Below are positions 61,313-64,000 of a stretch of DNA of 64,000 nt, one piece after another (positions within the stretch are counted from its first letter, which is position 1; each line of letters begins with the position of its first letter). Below the pieces are notes generated by a model that had not been told where the DNA came from, searched no databases, and saw nothing but the letters and a program-made list of their open reading frames with translations. Origin of the DNA: Solirubrobacteraceae bacterium (GTDB lineage Bacteria; Actinomycetota; Thermoleophilia; Solirubrobacterales; Solirubrobacteraceae); assembly GCA_025449845.1 (NCBI GenBank), contig JANWIP010000020.1, positions 1-64,000 of the forward strand. The letters run 5' to 3'. A program made the position numbers and the translations under genes.

Positions 61313-62237
61313 TACGGCGTTCGGAGAAGGGTGCCGTGGGCGGATGGGCCTCCACGATCTCCACGATGCGCGCGTAGTCCAAAGCACGGTCAGGGAACGC
61401 ATCGATGAGTACGCCGGGGATGAGCCGCGTGGTCAGATCCGAGTACGTGTAGCCGTAGGGGCGTCCCTTCGTTGGGCCTGTGCGTCGCACGAGGTCCGCG
61501 AGGTCCGCCTCGCTGAGGCCGGCACCCTCGAACGCGCGCTTGAGCACGTCAGCGCGCTGCGCGTCGTTCGGGCGCTCGAACTGGAAGATCTGCGCTGCTC
61601 GACGCTTGATGGCTGGGTCGATGGCGGAGCTGCGGTTGGTGCACATCACGGTGATCACCGGCATCCCTTCCGCTGAGACGTGGCCGATTCCGCGGATGAG
61701 CGCATTGACCCCGGCCCGGTCCTCGTGGTGCATCTGCGAGGCCTCACGCGACTGCGCGAGCGCGTCCGCCTCGTCTATGAGGAGGATCACCGCCGACGTC
61801 GAGCGCGCAGCCCCCCGCTGGCCGGACACACGCTCCTCGACCGCGCGGAAGGCCGAGGCGATGAGACTCGTCATCTCTCCCACGCGCCCAGAGCCACGCG
61901 CGTTGAGACTCAGCGGCATCAGCGTCACTGAGACGCGACAGACACGCGCCAGCTCATTCCCGAACGTCTCAGCCAGGGCGGTCTTCCCGGTCCCCACGTC
62001 GCCGGCGAATACGAACAGGGGGATCCGCTCGCCGAACGCCTCCACCGCTGGCAAGACCGCGCCGCCGTGGTGCTTCCGGCTCCAGTCGCTGAGGAGCTGC
62101 GGATCGAGGAGCAGACGCGCCTCCTTGAGCAGACGCTCCTTGACGTCATCCAGGCCAACCAAGCGGTCGTAGCGGTCCCCGGCACTTGGGTTAGGGAACT
62201 TCTGGGCGGGGTCGAAGAGGTCGGTAGGTTCGGTCAT
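61305..62237 (-). CDS. TRIP13/Pch2-like AAA+ ATPase (Cap6-type)
   Basis: 310 residues: LVGLDDVKERLLKEARLLLD, Walker A FVFAGDVGTGKTALAETFG, Walker B VILLIDEADALAQSREASQM, sensor VITVMCTNRSSAIDPAIKRR. TRIP13-like ATPases remodel HORMA proteins and switch off the CD-NTase in type III CBASS. It overlaps both neighbours by 4 and 8 bp. Confidence 0.88.
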   Translation of the reverse strand: MTEPTDLFDPAQKFPNPSAGDRYDRLVGLDDVKERLLKEARLLLDPQLLSDWSRKHHGGAVLPAVEAFGERIPLFVFAGDVGTGKTALAETFGNELARVCRVSVTLMPLSLNARGSGRVGEMTSLIASAFRAVEERVSGQRGAARSTSAVILLIDEADALAQSREASQMHHEDRAGVNALIRGIGHVSAEGMPVITVMCTNRSSAIDPAIKRRAAQIFQFERPNDAQRADVLKRAFEGAGLSEADLADLVRRTGPTKGRPYGYTYSDLTTRLIPGVLIDAFPDRALDYARIVEIVEAHPPTAPFSERRND

Positions 62238-62740
62238 GCAGGCACGAACCGCCGCCGCCGAAGACCCGTCCCCGCAGCCGCGTAGCTTCGGTCTTCAGCG
62301 ATCCAGCGCCCTTCCCCGTCGATCGGGGCGTAGCCAAAGACCCGCCGGACCGGCATCCTCGCCTTAAAGGCTTCTCGCTGCAGCTGCGGCAGGCGACCAA
62401 AAGCCTCGGACCGCTTCAGGAAGTTGAACGGCGACGCGCCCTCAACATCGACGTCCGCCGGGACGCCACCGGCTCGCGAGTCCGAGAGCGACCCATCGGC
62501 AAGCACCTCGTAGTAGAGCGTGAACAGGCGGCGCCCATTGCGCTTGAAGCCGATCTCGAAGCTGTAGAGGTAACTCTCCATGAGATGCTGCGCAAGCTCC
62601 TCAAGGTAGTTGTCGATCTCCGACTCGTCGGGGTAGCCGTAGTAGCGGTTCATCTGCCGCATGTCGGCGGCGACGCGCGAGCAGACGTGTCGTGCGTGCG
62701 CGATGGTGAAACTCTCGGATTCGCTGTATGAGCCGCTCAT
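62234..62740 (-). CDS. Bacterial HORMA-domain protein (Cap7-type)
   Basis: 168 residues: SESESFTIAHARHVCSRVAA, DMRQMNRYYGYPDESEIDNY, GASPFNFLKRSEAFGRLPQL, and the C-terminal safety-belt-like RWIAEDRSYAAAGTGLRRRR. This fits the CBASS HORMA family that senses phage peptides and activates the CD-NTase. The ATG at 62740 follows the CD-NTase stop at once; a GTG at 62743 is possible. Confidence 0.85.
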   Translation of the reverse strand: MSGSYSESESFTIAHARHVCSRVAADMRQMNRYYGYPDESEIDNYLEELAQHLMESYLYSFEIGFKRNGRRLFTLYYEVLADGSLSDSRAGGVPADVDVEGASPFNFLKRSEAFGRLPQLQREAFKARMPVRRVFGYAPIDGEGRWIAEDRSYAAAGTGLRRRRFVPA

Positions 62741-62743
62741 CAC

Positions 62744-63724
62744 CTACACCGCCCCCGCGAAGGTAGGGCCGAGGATGTCGCGCCAGTCTTCGACCGAGCG
62801 CCCCTTGGTGGTGGCGTAGGCGGCGTCCGCCAGTGCGTCGTGCGCCTCCGCAGCGGCGGTCACGATCATCTCGCGGTGCGTGCGCGTGTATGAGGCGGCG
62901 ACGTTGTTCTCCGGGTTGACGGGGTCGAGGATTTCGATCTCCGCGCCGGTCAGCGCCGGCAGGTCGCTGGCGGAGCAGAAGTCCGTGAAGGCGATGCGCT
63001 CCTCCAGGCCGGTGGTCACGATGTAGGTGAAGAACGCCTCCATCGCCTCCACGTAGTCGGCGAAGTCGGTGCCGATGTCATGGACGTGAGCGCAGATCAG
63101 CTCGATCATGAAGGACTTGAAGCGGAAAGACGGATCGCGATCCTTCAGCTCGCCCGCCCACCACTTGAGCAGACGGATCACCTGCGCGAAGTCGCTCGGC
63201 GAGACCCCCTTACGCGCGCGGATGAAGTCGAGGTGCCGGGAGACGCTGGTGATCACGCGCTCGCCGGTGTCCCTGACGATCAGGCAGCCGACGTTGTCGG
63301 GCTCTCCGTCGTAGAGGACGGGCACCACGTCAACGTCCACGAGGTTGTGGGAGCGAAACCGGAGCTGGACGCAGTGATCCCGCAGCTCGAACTGATCGTC
63401 GTCCAGTTGCGGGTAGCACTCTCGCAGGCGGTCCCTCAGCCATTCGACCAGCTCCTCGTCGCCTTCGGGCACGGCGGCGCGCTTTACGTACACAGCGAGG
63501 TCCATGTCACCGATCGTGGCGAGCGCCGTGCCCTTGGCCACGCTCCCCGCGTTGAGCATCTTCACGAGCGCGTAGCCGGGGTGGGCGGCGATGTGCTTCT
63601 CCAGCTTGTCCCGCATCCGGTTGCCCTGTTCGCGGTATTCCCGCGCCCGCTGGGGTGAGAGGTTCACGTGGTCCTGTGCGAACTTGGCCAAGACCTCATG
63701 CTGTACGTATCGCGCGATCGTCAT
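62744..63724 (-). CDS. CD-NTase, cyclic-oligonucleotide synthase of type III CBASS
   Basis: 326 residues. NTase core: MLNAGSVAKGTALATIGDMD (GS and D-x-D) and HNLVDVDVVPVLYDGE (third Asp), then the helical domain (DFAQVIRLLKWWAGELKDRD; FKSFMIELICAHVHDIGTDF; DPVNPENNVAASYT). It probably belongs to the C/D-like clades that pair with HORMA. The start is the ATG at 63724; the frame continues to 63847 with a non-homologous leader. It makes the second messenger that triggers the TIR-SAVED effector. Confidence 0.9.
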   Translation of the reverse strand: MTIARYVQHEVLAKFAQDHVNLSPQRAREYREQGNRMRDKLEKHIAAHPGYALVKMLNAGSVAKGTALATIGDMDLAVYVKRAAVPEGDEELVEWLRDRLRECYPQLDDDQFELRDHCVQLRFRSHNLVDVDVVPVLYDGEPDNVGCLIVRDTGERVITSVSRHLDFIRARKGVSPSDFAQVIRLLKWWAGELKDRDPSFRFKSFMIELICAHVHDIGTDFADYVEAMEAFFTYIVTTGLEERIAFTDFCSASDLPALTGAEIEILDPVNPENNVAASYTRTHREMIVTAAAEAHDALADAAYATTKGRSVEDWRDILGPTFAGAV

Positions 63725-63846
63725 CTGGGGTTGAGCCCTCCTTTTGGCTGCGCACCGGTGGTACGCATTGAAGGTTTTGCAGTTCTTGATCGAGAACGCT
63801 AGCAGGTCCGCTGCCAGGCATGCAAGAATGAGATCTCGCGTTCGCA

Positions 63847-64000
63847 ATGGAGAACCACCAATTATCGCTGTTCGAGCAGCTCAGCCAAGTAGAGCCGGCC
63901 TTGACCGACGAGGCGATCGTGCGGCGCCTATGCGAGGATCTGCTCGACCAGTCCGCCACCGTTCCTCCGGTGCCCGTCGAGCTGCTGGCATCCATGCGGG
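63847..64000 (+). CDS. Divergent gene at window edge (3' partial), possibly ImmA/IrrE-like peptidase
   Basis: The ATG at 63847 opens a frame that runs off the window: MENHQLSLFEQLSQVEPALT, then IVRRLCEDLLDQSATVPPVP and VELLASMR. The last part (R-L-L-x-D-L ... P-P-V-P-V-E-x-L-A) resembles the start of ImmA/IrrE metallopeptidases, but no HExxH is reached, so this is a guess. It is divergent from the CBASS operon with a 122-bp gap and may share its regulation. Confidence 0.5.
   Translation, partial: MENHQLSLFEQLSQVEPALTDEAIVRRLCEDLLDQSATVPPVPVELLASMR

Overview
The window is high-GC DNA with GTG/TTG starts, gene overlaps of the ATGA type, secreted proteins built from NHL propellers, fibronectin-like modules and Lys/Arg tails, a PafBC-type double WYL regulator, DUF1800/DUF1501 pairs and SHOCT/DUF6325 pairs. 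Together these suggest an actinomycete-like bacterium, most likely of the Thermoleophilia (Solirubrobacterales). This is inferred from gene content only; no rRNA or marker tree is available.

Layout. 1-9.9 kb: a secreted NHL/FN3 protein (5' end outside the window), a methyltransferase, fused PafB-PafC, a YhaM-like OB/HD nuclease, exonuclease III and an archaeal-type AspRS. 10-13.2 kb: a small Cys-rich protein, a tRNA-Gln gene whose D-loop carries a 136-nt insertion, and LeuRS. 13.4-18.7 kb: a tightly packed run of cysteine hydrolase, HypE, HypF and a class III aminotransferase, with no hydrogenase nearby. 18.8-26.5 kb: an apparent minus-strand operon of two >1000-residue secreted proteins ending in a TetR-like regulator. 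27.2-30.8 kb: DUF1800, DUF1501 and a cupredoxin. 30.8-33 kb: an AAA/DUF4143 ATPase behind a tandem-repeat array, a beta-helix mini-protein and a broken replication-relaxation gene. 33-53.4 kb: mostly housekeeping and metabolic genes (P450, carbonic anhydrase, GlxA-type regulator, enoyl-CoA hydratase, sugar dehydrogenase-like lipoprotein, TauE/SafE, CDF transporter, cupins), a second AAA/DUF4143 ATPase with its own periodic repeats, a holin-domain phosphodiesterase, a GH27 alpha-galactosidase, and a permease/CsoR pair. 53.4-57.3 kb: a BlaI/M56 pair divergent from a cytochrome P450 fused to a methyltransferase.

57.4-64 kb reads as the edge of a genomic island. It opens with the 3' part of a tRNA-Phe gene (probable attachment site), iterated repeats and a strong hairpin, followed by two defence modules on the minus strand. 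The first transcribed is a complete type III CBASS: cyclic-nucleotide synthase, HORMA, TRIP13-like ATPase and a TIR-SAVED effector. The second is an AbiEi/AbiEii toxin-antitoxin pair whose toxin carries an extra C-terminal WYL-like domain. A divergent, incomplete gene at the right edge may be a CBASS-associated regulator or peptidase.

The most unusual items are the interrupted tRNA-Gln, the shared 11-bp periodic motif in front of both AAA/DUF4143 genes, the AbiEii-WYL fusion, the P450-methyltransferase fusion and the orphan hypEF cluster.
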